The notes beneath the pieces are model-generated. The model was given only the letters and a program-made list of their open reading frames with translations. It was not told the origin of the DNA and did not search any database. DNA of 64,000 nt from CAVVAL01 sp963742725. GTDB lineage: Bacteria; Actinomycetota; Actinomycetes; Mycobacteriales; Cryptosporangiaceae. A program made the position numbers and the translations under genes. Shown piece by piece: positions 1 through 8,580 of this stretch (positions are counted from its first letter, which is position 1; each line of letters begins with the position of its first letter). The stretch spans positions 1,922,001 to 1,986,000 of the forward strand of contig CAVUMX010000003.1 in the NCBI GenBank assembly GCA_963742725.1, in the 5' to 3' direction.

Positions 1-1
1 G

Positions 2-292
2 GCCAGACCTACCTGGCGGATCATCCTGCCGCTGTGCCGCCCGGCACTGGCCGCGCTCGGCGCGCTCGCCACCACCTGGATCTTCAACGATCTGATCTGG
101 GCGCTCACGGTGCTGCGGACCGAGACGAAGTTCCCGGTCACGGCGGCGCTGCTCAACCTGCAGGGCGGCTTCACCAGCCAGTACAACGTGGTCGGGGCCG
201 GCTCGATGCTCGCCGCGATCCCGACCGCCGCGGTGTTCTTCGCCTTCCAGCGGCACTTCATCTCCGGACTGCTCGTCGGGTCGACCAAGTGA
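2..292 (+). CDS. Carbohydrate ABC transporter permease, C-terminal part (cut by window start)
   Basis: This is the last 96 residues of a MalG/UgpE-type inner-membrane permease that would import a sugar with a binding protein and a partner permease. The visible part has the hydrophobic stretch around FNDLIWALTVL, the family's Q-G-G-F-T-S-Q-Y-N segment, a last membrane helix (GAGSMLAAIPTAAVFFAFQ) and the typical ending F-I-S-G-L-L-V-G-S-T-K. The stop overlaps the GTG start of the alpha-galactosidase by 4 nt (GTGA), so the two are translationally coupled and the substrate is probably an alpha-galactoside. The N-terminal part, with the EAA loop, lies outside the window. Confidence 0.85.
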   Translation, partial: ARPTWRIILPLCRPALAALGALATTWIFNDLIWALTVLRTETKFPVTAALLNLQGGFTSQYNVVGAGSMLAAIPTAAVFFAFQRHFISGLLVGSTK

Positions 293-2379
293 CCCGGCAG
301 TGGTCCCTGCGGACCGTCACCGGCGCGTACACCGTCGGGCTGGGCCTGGACGACACCGTGTTGCTGCAGGAGGGCTGGGGTCCGGCCGCCGGGCCGGAAT
401 GGTCCCGGCCGCCCGGCACGAACACGAGCTGGGAACCGACCGCCGACCTCGCGCCGGTCGAGCTGACCAGCCTCGGCACGCGGCAGACGGCACACGCCGA
501 CCTGATCGTCGACCACGGCGACGGGCTCGTCGGGGTCCGCTGGCGCCACCTCGACAGCACGCACGACGACGCCGGGCTGACCGTCCGGTTCATCGACACG
601 ACCGGCACGCTCCATCTCGACCTGCACACGCGGACGCATCGGGACCACGACGTCGTGCGCCGCTGGTCCGAGATCCGGAACGTCAGCGCCGGCCGCGTCG
701 TGACGGTGCGCAGGGCGATGACCGGCGGCTGGTGCGTGCCGGCGCCGCACGGCGCGCGGCTGCGCTACCTGGCCGGACGGTGGTCGGCCGAGTTCACGCC
801 GCAGCGGGTCGACCTGCGGGCCGGCGAGCTGCGGCTCGGCAGCCGGCAGGGCATCACCTCCCACACGTTCGCCCCGGTCCTGGACGTGCAGCCGCTCGGC
901 CCGGACGGCCGCCGGAACCGGGCCGCCGGCACGTACTCGATGCAGCTGGCGTGGAGCGGCTCGTGGCAGCTGGTCGCCGAGGCGCTGCCCGCCGCCGGGC
1001 TGGTGCGGGTCTCGATGGGGCTCGCCGACGACACCCTGGCCGTGCTGCTGGCCCCCGGGGAATCGCTGCGCTGCCCGGAGCTGCTCGGTCTCCACGGCAC
1101 CGCCGGGACGGCCGGCACCGCACGGCAGTGGCACCGGTACGCCCGCCGCGTGCTGAGCCGCAGCACCACTCCCGAGCACCGGCCGGTCGTCTACAACTCG
1201 TGGTTCGCCACCGGCTTCGACGTCCGGCCCGAGCACCAGCTCGCGCTCGCCGACTCCGCCGCCCGCCTCGGCGCCGAGGTGTTCGTGGTCGACGACGGCT
1301 GGTTCCGGGGACGGGACGACGACCACCGCGGACTCGGCGACTGGACCCCCGACCCGACCGCGTTCCCGGACGGGCTGGGTCCGCTCGCCGAGGGCGTGCT
1401 CGACCGTGGCCTGCGGTTCGGGTTGTGGATCGAACCCGAGGGGGTCAGCCCGGACAGCGACCTGTACCGGGACCACCCCGACTGGGTCTACCGGGCCGGC
1501 GACCGGCCACTCACGACGATGCGCCGGCAGCTCGTCCTCGACCTCGGCCGCACCGAGGTCGTCGAGTGGATCGAGCAGACCCTGACCGACCTGCTCACCC
1601 GCTACCCGATCAGCTACCTCAAGTGGGACATGAACCGGCCGGTCACCGACGGCGGCCGGCCGGGTGATCCCGCGTCCGGGCGCTGGAGCGTCGACCACGT
1701 GCTCGGGTACCACCGCGTGCTGCGCCTGCTGCGGCGCGACTTCCCGCACGTCACGGTCGAGGCGTGCGCGGGCGGAGGCGGACGGGTCGACCCGGCGGTG
1801 CTGGCGCTCAGCGACGTGGTCTGGCCGAGCGACGAGACCGGGCCGCGGGACCGGCTGGCGATCCAGGACGGCTTCCTGCGGTCCTTCCCACCGCACGTGA
1901 TGAGCTCCTGGGTCACCGACGAGCCGGACCGGGCCGATCCGAGGCCGACCTCGCTGGGCTTCCGGTTCGTCGTCGCGATGGCCGGCGTCCTGGGCATCGG
2001 CGCCGACCTGCCGCGCTGGCCCTCGGCGGACCTCGACACCGCGCGTGAGCTGGTCGCGCTGTACCGATCGATCCGGCCGGTCATCCACGAAGGCGTGGTC
2101 AGCCGGGTCGGCGATCCGCGCATCGGCCTGCACAGCGTGCAGTTCGCGTGCGAGGACCAGCTCGTGCTCCTGGTCTGGGACTGCCGGCCGGCGGGCGCGC
2201 CCAGGTCGCGGCCGGATCGGATCACCGTGCCGGCCGCCCGTCCGGACCGGTGCTACCGGCTGCCGGACGGGTCGACCGTCTCGGGAGGCCATCTCGCCCG
2301 CCGGGGACTCACCGTGCCGTGGTCGGTGGCGCCGGACGCCGACGTGATCGTGCTCGACCCCGTTCCGCCGCCCGCCTGA
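289..2379 (+). CDS. Alpha-galactosidase, glycoside hydrolase family 36
   Basis: The 696-residue enzyme hydrolyses terminal alpha-galactosides. No signal peptide is visible, so it is probably cytoplasmic and acts on sugar brought in by the preceding ABC transporter. Family signatures in order are VVYNSWFATGFD, FVVDDGWF, LWIEPEGVSPDSDLY, the nucleophile block YLKWDMNRPV (Asp of KWD) and the acid/base region WPSDETGPRDRL. The length matches bacterial GH36 enzymes. I chose GTG 289 because it overlaps the permease stop (GTGA); the open frame extends upstream to position 34 but that part only reads the permease in another frame. The family call is secure. The exact linkage and substrate are inferred. 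Confidence 0.9.
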   Translation: MTRQWSLRTVTGAYTVGLGLDDTVLLQEGWGPAAGPEWSRPPGTNTSWEPTADLAPVELTSLGTRQTAHADLIVDHGDGLVGVRWRHLDSTHDDAGLTVRFIDTTGTLHLDLHTRTHRDHDVVRRWSEIRNVSAGRVVTVRRAMTGGWCVPAPHGARLRYLAGRWSAEFTPQRVDLRAGELRLGSRQGITSHTFAPVLDVQPLGPDGRRNRAAGTYSMQLAWSGSWQLVAEALPAAGLVRVSMGLADDTLAVLLAPGESLRCPELLGLHGTAGTAGTARQWHRYARRVLSRSTTPEHRPVVYNSWFATGFDVRPEHQLALADSAARLGAEVFVVDDGWFRGRDDDHRGLGDWTPDPTAFPDGLGPLAEGVLDRGLRFGLWIEPEGVSPDSDLYRDHPDWVYRAGDRPLTTMRRQLVLDLGRTEVVEWIEQTLTDLLTRYPISYLKWDMNRPVTDGGRPGDPASGRWSVDHVLGYHRVLRLLRRDFPHVTVEACAGGGGRVDPAVLALSDVVWPSDETGPRDRLAIQDGFLRSFPPHVMSSWVTDEPDRADPRPTSLGFRFVVAMAGVLGIGADLPRWPSADLDTARELVALYRSIRPVIHEGVVSRVGDPRIGLHSVQFACEDQLVLLVWDCRPAGAPRSRPDRITVPAARPDRCYRLPDGSTVSGGHLARRGLTVPWSVAPDADVIVLDPVPPPA

Positions 2380-2422
2380 CATGAGGTCCGTGTCCGAAAC
2401 GCCTCCTGGTAGACAGCCACAT

Positions 2423-2452
2423 GTGGCCTCCCCGCTCGGGCGGGGAGGCCAC
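2423..2452. terminator. Bidirectional hairpin terminator
   Basis: A perfect 13-bp stem (2423-2435 with 2440-2452) closes a TCGG tetraloop. It lies 44 bp after the alpha-galactosidase stop and 15 bp from the stop of the convergent gene at 2467, so it can serve both transcripts. Confidence 0.8.
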
Positions 2453-2466
2453 ACCGGCCGGAGGTC

Positions 2467-3561
2467 CTAGCGCACGGGGCGGTCGGTCCAACCGGTCTGG
2501 TCGGCGGGGTCGGAGACGATCCTCAGCTGACGGAAGATCCCGACCGTTCCGTCCGGGCCGAGCATCTGGGCGATCTCAGGACCTGTAGCAGTCACCGACA
2601 CGCGCAGGCCGCGGTAGTCGAACACCTGCAGAAGGTCGCCGATCTCGTCGTTGACGGTCCGGTTCGCCGGGTGCCCGTCGACGGTCGTGTTCGGGCCCGA
2701 CGTCTTGTCGTCGCCGGTTCGAGACGGGTCGGGGTTGATGCCTATCGACAACGCCCTTGGCAGGCTTGTCCGCGGGTCGAAGCCGTCAGGACTGTCGGAG
2801 AACGCCAATCCCACCCGCCAGGGGCCGTTCGGCGAGTCGGTCTCCACCTGGACCTCGTACGGCTTGAGCGCCCTGGGTACGCCCGCCACTGTGAACGGCA
2901 GTTTCACCGGCTCCTGGCCGTCGAGCCGGACAGACTCGGCCACTCGCCGCGTGACGGCTGCCTGATCGCCGGCCCCGCCGAACCTCACGCTGAACCACCG
3001 GCCGGGCGAGTGCTCGATCAGCAGACCCTTACAGGGGTCGTCGATGCACCGCGCGGGCTTGCCGTTCACCGGGGTGGTCGGCGTCCCGGTTTCCTCCGGG
3101 AGCGTCTGCGGCACCATCGGATACCGCGGCGGCATGATCTTGCCGCCGGGCGGGACCACCCCCACGCTGAGTCCGCGCAGTGAGCCGCCCTCGGGAGCGT
3201 TTCTGGCCCGTGCGTTGAAGCTCTGTTCCTGCCGCGAGATCCCGTAGACCCGCTCGGGGAGGCCCGGCGGCACGTATCCGACCACGAGTGAGCGGGTGAA
3301 CAGGGGATCCTTGACCGGCGCCGGCGCTTTCGTCGTCGCCGCTGGTGTCACAGCCCGGTCTGCCGGCGAAGCGGGCAGAACCAGCACAGCGCCGCTCGCG
3401 ACAGCGCAGACGCCGAGCGCGGCCGCCATGCCTCCGCCGATCCGCCGGCGCCGCGCCGCACGACGCCCTTCCGCGATCCCCCGGGCGATGTCGAGTTGCT
3501 GCGGCACCCCGGGGTCGCGGACGAGCTCCCGGAGTCCGTCGGACAGCTGTTGTTCGGTCAT
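2467..3561 (-). CDS. Membrane-anchored protein coupled to SigE-type sigma factor (candidate anti-sigma)
   Basis: The protein has 364 residues. An Arg-rich cytoplasmic N-terminus (about 1-42) is followed by one membrane helix (MAAALGVCAVASGAVLVLP, about 45-64) and a large extracytoplasmic part with no domain I recognise, containing a C-x4-C pair (CIDDPC). Its ATG overlaps the stop of the upstream sigma-factor gene by 1 nt. Such a single-TM protein translated from the same mRNA is the usual layout of a sigma factor and its membrane regulator, so an anti-sigma or sensory role is a reasonable inference. No zinc-binding anti-sigma motif (HxxxCxxC) is present. An unrelated secreted-domain protein is the alternative. 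Confidence 0.7.
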   Translation of the reverse strand: MTEQQLSDGLRELVRDPGVPQQLDIARGIAEGRRAARRRRIGGGMAAALGVCAVASGAVLVLPASPADRAVTPAATTKAPAPVKDPLFTRSLVVGYVPPGLPERVYGISRQEQSFNARARNAPEGGSLRGLSVGVVPPGGKIMPPRYPMVPQTLPEETGTPTTPVNGKPARCIDDPCKGLLIEHSPGRWFSVRFGGAGDQAAVTRRVAESVRLDGQEPVKLPFTVAGVPRALKPYEVQVETDSPNGPWRVGLAFSDSPDGFDPRTSLPRALSIGINPDPSRTGDDKTSGPNTTVDGHPANRTVNDEIGDLLQVFDYRGLRVSVTATGPEIAQMLGPDGTVGIFRQLRIVSDPADQTGWTDRPVR

Positions 3562-4076
3562 CACAGGCTCCCTCTGGTCGCGAGGCTCGGGGCGAGGTCC
3601 GGGACGAGACGCCGCAGCGTGGCCAGCCCGTGTGAGGTCTGGCTCTTGACGGTGCCGGTCGAGCAGCCGAGCGCGGCCGCCGTCTGCGCGACGCTCAGAT
3701 CCTCGAAGAACCGCAGGACGAGCACGGCCCGCTGGCGCGGTGGCACCTGAGCGAGCGCGTCGAGGAGGACGAGCCGGTCCTCGGCGTGGCCGCGCACGAC
3801 CGCGGGGCGGTCCGGGGCGGTCGCGAATCGGCGGACCCTCGCCCAGCCGAGCCGCTGCTCGTCGAGGAACACCCGCACGACTATCCGTCGCACGTAGGCG
3901 TCGAGGTTGTCCGCACGTCTCGCCCTCCTCCAGTGCACGTACAACTTGGCGATCGCGGTCTGTACGAGGTCGTCGGCACGGTGCCAGTCGCCGCACAGCA
4001 GGTAGGCGCTGCGGCGCAGTGCGGCACCCCGTGTGCTTACGTACCGGACGTACTCGTCGTCGTCGGATTGACGCAT
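3561..4076 (-). CDS. RNA polymerase sigma factor, SigE family (ECF-type)
   Basis: The 171-residue protein contains sigma region 2 (about 8-75, with LLCGDWHRADDLVQTA and AYVRRIVVRVFLDEQR) and region 4 (about 105-160, with VPPRQRAVLVLRFFEDLS and the helix-turn-helix LGCSTGTVKSQTSHGLATLR). Length, the missing region 3 and the WHRADDLVQ signature fit the actinobacterial SigE-like group of alternative sigma factors. It is followed without a gap by a single-TM gene that may regulate it. A dyad GTTGT-N8-ACAAC at 4124-4141 lies upstream and could belong to its promoter. The target genes cannot be told from this window. Confidence 0.88.
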   Translation of the reverse strand: MRQSDDDEYVRYVSTRGAALRRSAYLLCGDWHRADDLVQTAIAKLYVHWRRARRADNLDAYVRRIVVRVFLDEQRLGWARVRRFATAPDRPAVVRGHAEDRLVLLDALAQVPPRQRAVLVLRFFEDLSVAQTAAALGCSTGTVKSQTSHGLATLRRLVPDLAPSLATRGSL

Positions 4077-4180
4077 CTGGCCTCCCGGCTGTCACCCCAC
4101 AGACGGGTACGGGCGTTCGCGAGGTTGTACGGTTCGACAACGCACCCTGTGCGACGGCATCGATACTCGGACGCCGCATG

Positions 4181-5209
4181 CTAGGCGACCGTGAACTCCT
4201 CCCAGCCCAGGGGCTTCACGCCGCGGCAGTCGACGAGTCCGCCCCCGTCGCCGGTGGCCCGCCAGGTGTGACCGCCGAGAGCCTGGAACACCCGGAAGTC
4301 GCTGTTCTGCGGGTGGGTGAACAGCTTGAACATCTCCCAGCTGCCGACCTTGTCGGCGCGCGCGACGAGCATCGATCCGCCGCCGGCCTCGGCGGTGACG
4401 AACCTGCCGTTCACCGCCTGCACGGCGACCAGGGTCTTGGTCACCAACGTCCCGTCGATCGTCTCGCTGGCGTCCTGGAGCTCGTGGATCGTGAACCTCT
4501 CGGCCGGGCCGGGCACCTGCTCGGTGTTCCACAGGGTGAGGTGCTGCTGCAACGGGAAGGGCAACGCCGAGACGAAGGCGCCGTCGTGGATGAGCATGGC
4601 TTCGTACGTGCGCAGCGTCTGGCGGTCGGCGGGCACGAAGTTGGGGTCGGACGAGGCCGAGATGACGTGCAGCGTGCCGTCGGCGGCCACGGCGGCGACA
4701 TCGATACTGCGCGGGTCGCGCGACACGGCGGCGAGCGAGCTGTCCCTGCCGAGGGTGAGGCCGTCGACGAACGTCTGCGTGCCGAGCCCGCCTGCGTCCT
4801 TACTCGGTTCGGCTCCCATGATGCAGGTCGGGTCGCCGTATTCGAGTAGGCGAAAACGCGGCAGGGTGTCGGCGTGACTGCTGTCGACCTTGTTGAGGTG
4901 CTGGAAGAAGTGCCCCAGCTCGTGGCACAGAATGGCGGCGTCGATGTCCACCGTCGCCATGACGGGATCGGTCTCCGTGATCCCGCTGGTGGAGTTGTCG
5001 TCCATGATGGCGATCAGGTGCTCGTCATCGTCGAACGGGTCGCCGCGGTCTTTGCCCGCCGCTCTGATCGCGTCGACGAGGTCCGCCGCGCTGAGCTTGT
5101 CCTTCTCCTCCTGGAGAATGTGGCTGTCAACGCACCGTACGTACACCTGAGACGGCATGTCTTCGCTGAGCTGGCCGTTGAGGTGACGCAAGACCACCTG
5201 ATGAACCGA
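4181..5209 (-). CDS. M11-like (gametolysin-type) zinc metallopeptidase with C-terminal beta-trefoil-like region
   Basis: The N-terminal half has the zinc-protease helix HELGH and, about 28 residues on, EYGDPTCIMG. The latter resembles the E-Y-G-D-x-x-x-x-M-G Met-turn segment of peptidase family M11. Unlike canonical metzincins (HExxHxxGxxH), the segment reads HELGHFFQHLNK: Gly is Gln, and position 11 is Asn with His at position 9. The last 90 residues (AVQAVNGRFVTAEAGGGSML, ending GLVDCRGVKP) look like a fascin/actin-cross-linker type beta-trefoil. No signal peptide is visible. The frame is open to an ATG at 5329 (382 aa); I prefer ATG 5209 (MSVHQ), but neither has a strong ribosome-binding site. 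Family assignment is moderate. Confidence 0.6.
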   Translation of the reverse strand, partial: SVHQVVLRHLNGQLSEDMPSQVYVRCVDSHILQEEKDKLSAADLVDAIRAAGKDRGDPFDDDEHLIAIMDDNSTSGITETDPVMATVDIDAAILCHELGHFFQHLNKVDSSHADTLPRFRLLEYGDPTCIMGAEPSKDAGGLGTQTFVDGLTLGRDSSLAAVSRDPRSIDVAAVAADGTLHVISASSDPNFVPADRQTLRTYEAMLIHDGAFVSALPFPLQQHLTLWNTEQVPGPAERFTIHELQDASETIDGTLVTKTLVAVQAVNGRFVTAEAGGGSMLVARADKVGSWEMFKLFTHPQNSDFRVFQALGGHTWRATGDGGGLVDCRGVKPLGWEEFTVA

Positions 5210-5357
5210 CATCACTCGCGACGGTCGCGGTGTGACGATGCGCTGGTCACGGCGCGGCGTCGGGAGGCTGAGTCGATTGAGCGGACCAATAGCCCTCTGC
5301 CCGCCGGGTGTGGCCTGGAAACAACCCACGCAAGCAGCGGCAGCAGGCTAGGAACAC

Positions 5358-6185
5358 ATGTCCATTCCCGAGACCGTCGACGGATTCACGCGCGTGCACG
5401 CCCCACACGGATCGCAGTGGCCGTGGCCCGTGTACCGGCGCGGCAGCGGCCCACCGGTCATCCTCATGCACGAGCTCACGGGCCTCACCCCAGAGGTGAT
5501 CGCGTTCGGCCGCCGCGTCGCCGCCGCGCAGTTCAGCGTCTACCTGCCGGTGCTGTTCGGGCCGGTCCCCGCGACCACCAGCATGCGGCAGGCCCGCGCC
5601 ATGGTGCGGTGCTGCATCTCGCGGCAGATCAACGTGCTCGTCACGGGACGGACAAGCCGCGTCGTGCGACCGCTGCGGCGGCTCATCACCGACGCGGCGC
5701 GGGCAGAGAAATCGGCGGGCGTCGGCGTGATCGGCATGTGCATGAGCGGTGGCTTCGCGCTCGCGCTGGCCACGTCCCCGGAGGTCCTGGCCGCCGTGTC
5801 ATCGCAGCCGAGCCTGCCGTACACCACCCGGATCACCCCGTGGTGCGCGCGTGACCTCGGCATGGACGACGGCGATGTGACGAGGCTCGGCGAGCGCCTG
5901 CGGGACGGCGCCGTCGAGGTCTACCTCACCCGCTTCAGCGAAGACCCCAAAAGCCCACTTCGGCGACAGGAGGTGCTGCTCGACAGAGCAGGCGACCAAG
6001 GCATCACGCTGGACGTACTGGACTCTCGACCCGGTAACCCGGACGGCTTCACGACGCGGGCGCACTCCGTCCTCAGCGTCGCGCCGACCCAGTATCCCGA
6101 TGGTCCCGCTCATCAGCGCCTCGCGCAGGCCGCCGGCGACGTCCTCGCCTTCCTCGATCGCCGGCTGGACCGCGGCCATGCGTGA
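5358..6185 (+). CDS. Dienelactone hydrolase family protein (cytoplasmic)
   Basis: This is a 275-residue alpha/beta hydrolase of the dienelactone hydrolase type, without a signal peptide. The oxyanion-side segment PVILMHELTGLTPEV and the nucleophile elbow GMCMSGG, with Cys in place of Ser, are the family hallmarks. The C-terminal TRAHSVLS contains the candidate catalytic His. A weak AGGA precedes ATG 5358. The downstream membrane-protein gene begins 8 nt before its stop, so they form a two-gene unit. The true substrate is unknown; many homologues act on lactones or small esters. Confidence 0.8.
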   Translation: MSIPETVDGFTRVHAPHGSQWPWPVYRRGSGPPVILMHELTGLTPEVIAFGRRVAAAQFSVYLPVLFGPVPATTSMRQARAMVRCCISRQINVLVTGRTSRVVRPLRRLITDAARAEKSAGVGVIGMCMSGGFALALATSPEVLAAVSSQPSLPYTTRITPWCARDLGMDDGDVTRLGERLRDGAVEVYLTRFSEDPKSPLRRQEVLLDRAGDQGITLDVLDSRPGNPDGFTTRAHSVLSVAPTQYPDGPAHQRLAQAAGDVLAFLDRRLDRGHA

Positions 6186-6792
6186 TGTCGTGGGCGCCGT
6201 GCTGGTCGCCGGCCTGGTCGTGTTCACGGTCGGCGCGTCGGCATGGCGGCTGGAGTGGGAACGCCCGCTGCCCGAGTCGCTGCCCCTGATCCACGCCGCC
6301 CGGCGCCGTCGCATGTGGATCCACCTGTGGATGCTGCCTGCGATGTTCGCCACGGCTGCCGGCGTCGCCGGGTTCGCCCTGGTGGTCGACCGTCCCGTCG
6401 CGACCGTCCTCGCGACGATGGCGGCGGTCACGTACGGGATCGGTGCCGCTCTGCTGGTCGTGTTCCTGGCCTTCCGGCTCACGGTCGTGCCGTGGGCGGC
6501 CGCCGAGGCCGTCGACCACGGCGTACCCCCGCCCGGGTTCGAGGCCCTGAACTCGTGGGCCGGCACCCTGTACGTCGTGCACATGGTCGCGTCGTACGCC
6601 GCGTTCGCGCTGCTGGGCGGCGCCGTACTTGCCTCGGACGGCCTCCCGGCGTGGCTCGGCTGGGTGGGCGTCGTGGTCGGCGTGGGATCGCTCGCGGGGT
6701 TCGTCGGCACCCGGTTCGCCGGCCCGTTCAACCCGCCGATCCTCGCGCACGTCTACACCGGCCTCCTCGGAGTGACGCTGCTCGTCCTGTGA
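6178..6792 (+). CDS. Integral membrane protein of unknown function
   Basis: The 204-residue protein is almost wholly hydrophobic with about six predicted membrane helices (from VVGAVLVAGLVVFTVGA to VYTGLLGVTLLVL) and Arg-rich cytoplasmic loops (AARRRRMW). I recognise no catalytic motif. The ATG overlaps the end of the dienelactone hydrolase by 8 nt, so they are co-translated. A frame opening further upstream at 6100 is rejected because it would lie inside the hydrolase. Confidence 0.7.
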   Translation: MRDVVGAVLVAGLVVFTVGASAWRLEWERPLPESLPLIHAARRRRMWIHLWMLPAMFATAAGVAGFALVVDRPVATVLATMAAVTYGIGAALLVVFLAFRLTVVPWAAAEAVDHGVPPPGFEALNSWAGTLYVVHMVASYAAFALLGGAVLASDGLPAWLGWVGVVVGVGSLAGFVGTRFAGPFNPPILAHVYTGLLGVTLLVL

Positions 6793-6810
6793 CGGTCGAG
6801 CCTCCGCGGC

Positions 6811-6957
6811 CTAGTCACCGGAGGGCTCGGCGAGCTTCTTCAATCGTTCCAACTGGCTCCAGTGCTTGGCGATGCGTTCCCTACCGCTCGGCGTCAGCGC
6901 CACGCTGGTGTTCGGCTTCGTGTGGACGAAGGTCTTCTCGATCCGCACCAGGCCGGC
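6811..6957 (-). pseudogene. Remnant: C-terminus of a winged-helix (HTH_34-like) transcriptional regulator
   Basis: Reading the minus strand gives about 48 residues, including GLVRIEKTFVHTKPNTSVAL, the conserved wing, then TPSGRERIAKHW and a stop at 6811. This matches the last third of small winged-helix regulators of the PF13601 kind. There is no start codon or N-terminal helix-turn-helix. The sequence runs directly, in another frame, into an epoxide hydrolase N-terminus, which points to a deletion joining two genes. Confidence 0.55.
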
Positions 6958-7138
6958 GGGCACGCCAGTCGTACCCGGTGGCCCAGTAGTCGCACAGCTC
7001 GCGCAGGTACGCCAGCGGTACGCCCTGCGACCAGTCGCTCACCGGCTCCGCGTCCGGCCACCGGGTGCGTCGCAGCCGGTCCGTCAGATCGGCCAGCTCG
7101 GAGTCGGGAACGTCGATGCGGAACGGGGTCACCCTCAT
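6958..7138 (-). pseudogene. Remnant: N-terminus of an epoxide hydrolase
   Basis: The first about 58 residues (MRVTPFRIDVPDSELADLTD and then LRELCDYWATGYDWRA) are a clear epoxide-hydrolase N-terminal domain, complete with an AAGGAGG ribosome-binding site ahead of ATG 7138. Homology stops after YDWRA; the frame continues only to a stop at 6881 through sequence that belongs to the regulator remnant. The catalytic alpha/beta-hydrolase domain is missing, so the gene cannot make an active enzyme. Confidence 0.65.
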
Positions 7139-7270
7139 GTGCCACCTCCTTCGCCGGCACGGGCGCCGGCTGTCACAAGTACTGAAATTCTGGGTCTTAA
7201 TAAACCGTCTTCTTACCGTTTACCCTGGTTCGCGAGTCGTGCCCACTGGCCCACCACAGAGGAGCGCTCC

Positions 7271-8572
7271 ATGATCCGTGCGCTGAGGAAGGCCGCGGCA
7301 GCGGCCGGGTTGTTAGCCGTCGTGATCGCGGCGTCCGGCACTGTCGCGCTGGCCCACGATCCCGAGACCGAAGAAGGCCGCGCGGAGCTCCGCCGGATCA
7401 TGGCCGACCACGAGCCGGGCTGGCGCCACAAGGCGGTCGCCGGCGCGAGGGTCGCGTGTTCCGGCGGCAGCGCGTCCGGCTACCCGTGCCGGAACATCGA
7501 CCTGCTGAGCGTGCTGCCGCTGAGCAGTATCGGCGGCGGCGCCGGGAACAGCATGTGGGGCTGGACCGACTCCAGCACCGGCAAGGAGTACGTGATCTTC
7601 GGGCGCTCGAACGGCGCCGCGTTCATCGACGTCAGCAACCCGGTCACCCCGAAGTACCTCGGCAACCTGCCGTCGCACAACGGCACCAGCAGCTCCTGGC
7701 GCGACATCAAGGTCTACAAGAACCACGCGTACGTCGGCGCGGACAACATCAGCACGCACGGCATCCAGGTGTTCGACCTGACCAGGCTGCGCACCGTCAC
7801 GACGCCGCAGACGTTCACCCCCGACGCCCGCTACACCGGCGTGGGCCGCTCGCACACCCTCGCGATCAACGAGGAGACCGGCTACCTCTTCGCCGTCGGG
7901 ACGAACACCTGCAGCGGCGGCGTCCACATGATCGACGTCCGGACCCCGAAGTCGCCGACGGCGGCCGGGTGCGTGAGCAACGACGGGTACGTGCACGAGA
8001 ACCAGTGCGTCGTCTACCGCGGCCCGGACACGACCTACGTCAACCGCGAGATCTGCTTCAACTACAACACCGACACCCTGACGATCGTCGACGTGACGAA
8101 CAAGGCCGCGCCGCGGCAGCTGTCCCGGACGGGCTACACGGGCTCGGCGTACACGCACCAGGGCTGGCTCACCGGTGACCACCGGCGGCTGCTCATGAAC
8201 GACGAGCTGGACAGCAACTCGGGCGGCACGCGCACGTTCATCTGGGACGTCGCGGACCTCGACCGTCCCGTCAACACGGGCGTGTACCGGTCGCCGACCC
8301 ACACCGCGACGGACCACAACCACTACATCATCGGCAACCGCATGTACCAGGCCGCGTACCGGGGCGGGTTACGGATCCTCGACATCACCGGGATCGCGTC
8401 GAACAGCCTCACCGAGGTCGGCTACTTCGACATCTACCCGACCGCCAACAACACCGGGTTCAACGGCGCGTGGAACACCTACCCGTTCTTCGCCAGCGGC
8501 ACGATCGCGATCAGCGGCATCGAGCAGGGCCTCATCCTGGTGCGGCCGACCGCGGCGGCGGCACGACGCTGA
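7271..8572 (+). CDS. Secreted choice-of-anchor B family (LVIVD-repeat) protein
   Basis: The 433-residue precursor has a signal peptide (MIRALRKAAAAAGLLAVVIA, cleavage near ALA-HD). Beta-propeller-like repeats follow, such as GAAFIDVSNPVTPKYLGNLP, GIQVFDLTRLRTV, GVHMIDVRTPKSPTAAGCV, TLTIVDVTNKAAPRQLS and GLRILDITGIASNSLTEVGY. The repeats V-x-D-V-S-x-P-x-x-P are typical of LVIVD/choice-of-anchor B proteins, whose role is not established. The ATG at 7271 is preceded by GGAG. The next gene starts 8 bp after the stop, so they are probably co-transcribed. Confidence 0.8.
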   Translation: MIRALRKAAAAAGLLAVVIAASGTVALAHDPETEEGRAELRRIMADHEPGWRHKAVAGARVACSGGSASGYPCRNIDLLSVLPLSSIGGGAGNSMWGWTDSSTGKEYVIFGRSNGAAFIDVSNPVTPKYLGNLPSHNGTSSSWRDIKVYKNHAYVGADNISTHGIQVFDLTRLRTVTTPQTFTPDARYTGVGRSHTLAINEETGYLFAVGTNTCSGGVHMIDVRTPKSPTAAGCVSNDGYVHENQCVVYRGPDTTYVNREICFNYNTDTLTIVDVTNKAAPRQLSRTGYTGSAYTHQGWLTGDHRRLLMNDELDSNSGGTRTFIWDVADLDRPVNTGVYRSPTHTATDHNHYIIGNRMYQAAYRGGLRILDITGIASNSLTEVGYFDIYPTANNTGFNGAWNTYPFFASGTIAISGIEQGLILVRPTAAAARR

Positions 8573-8580
8573 CCGACACG

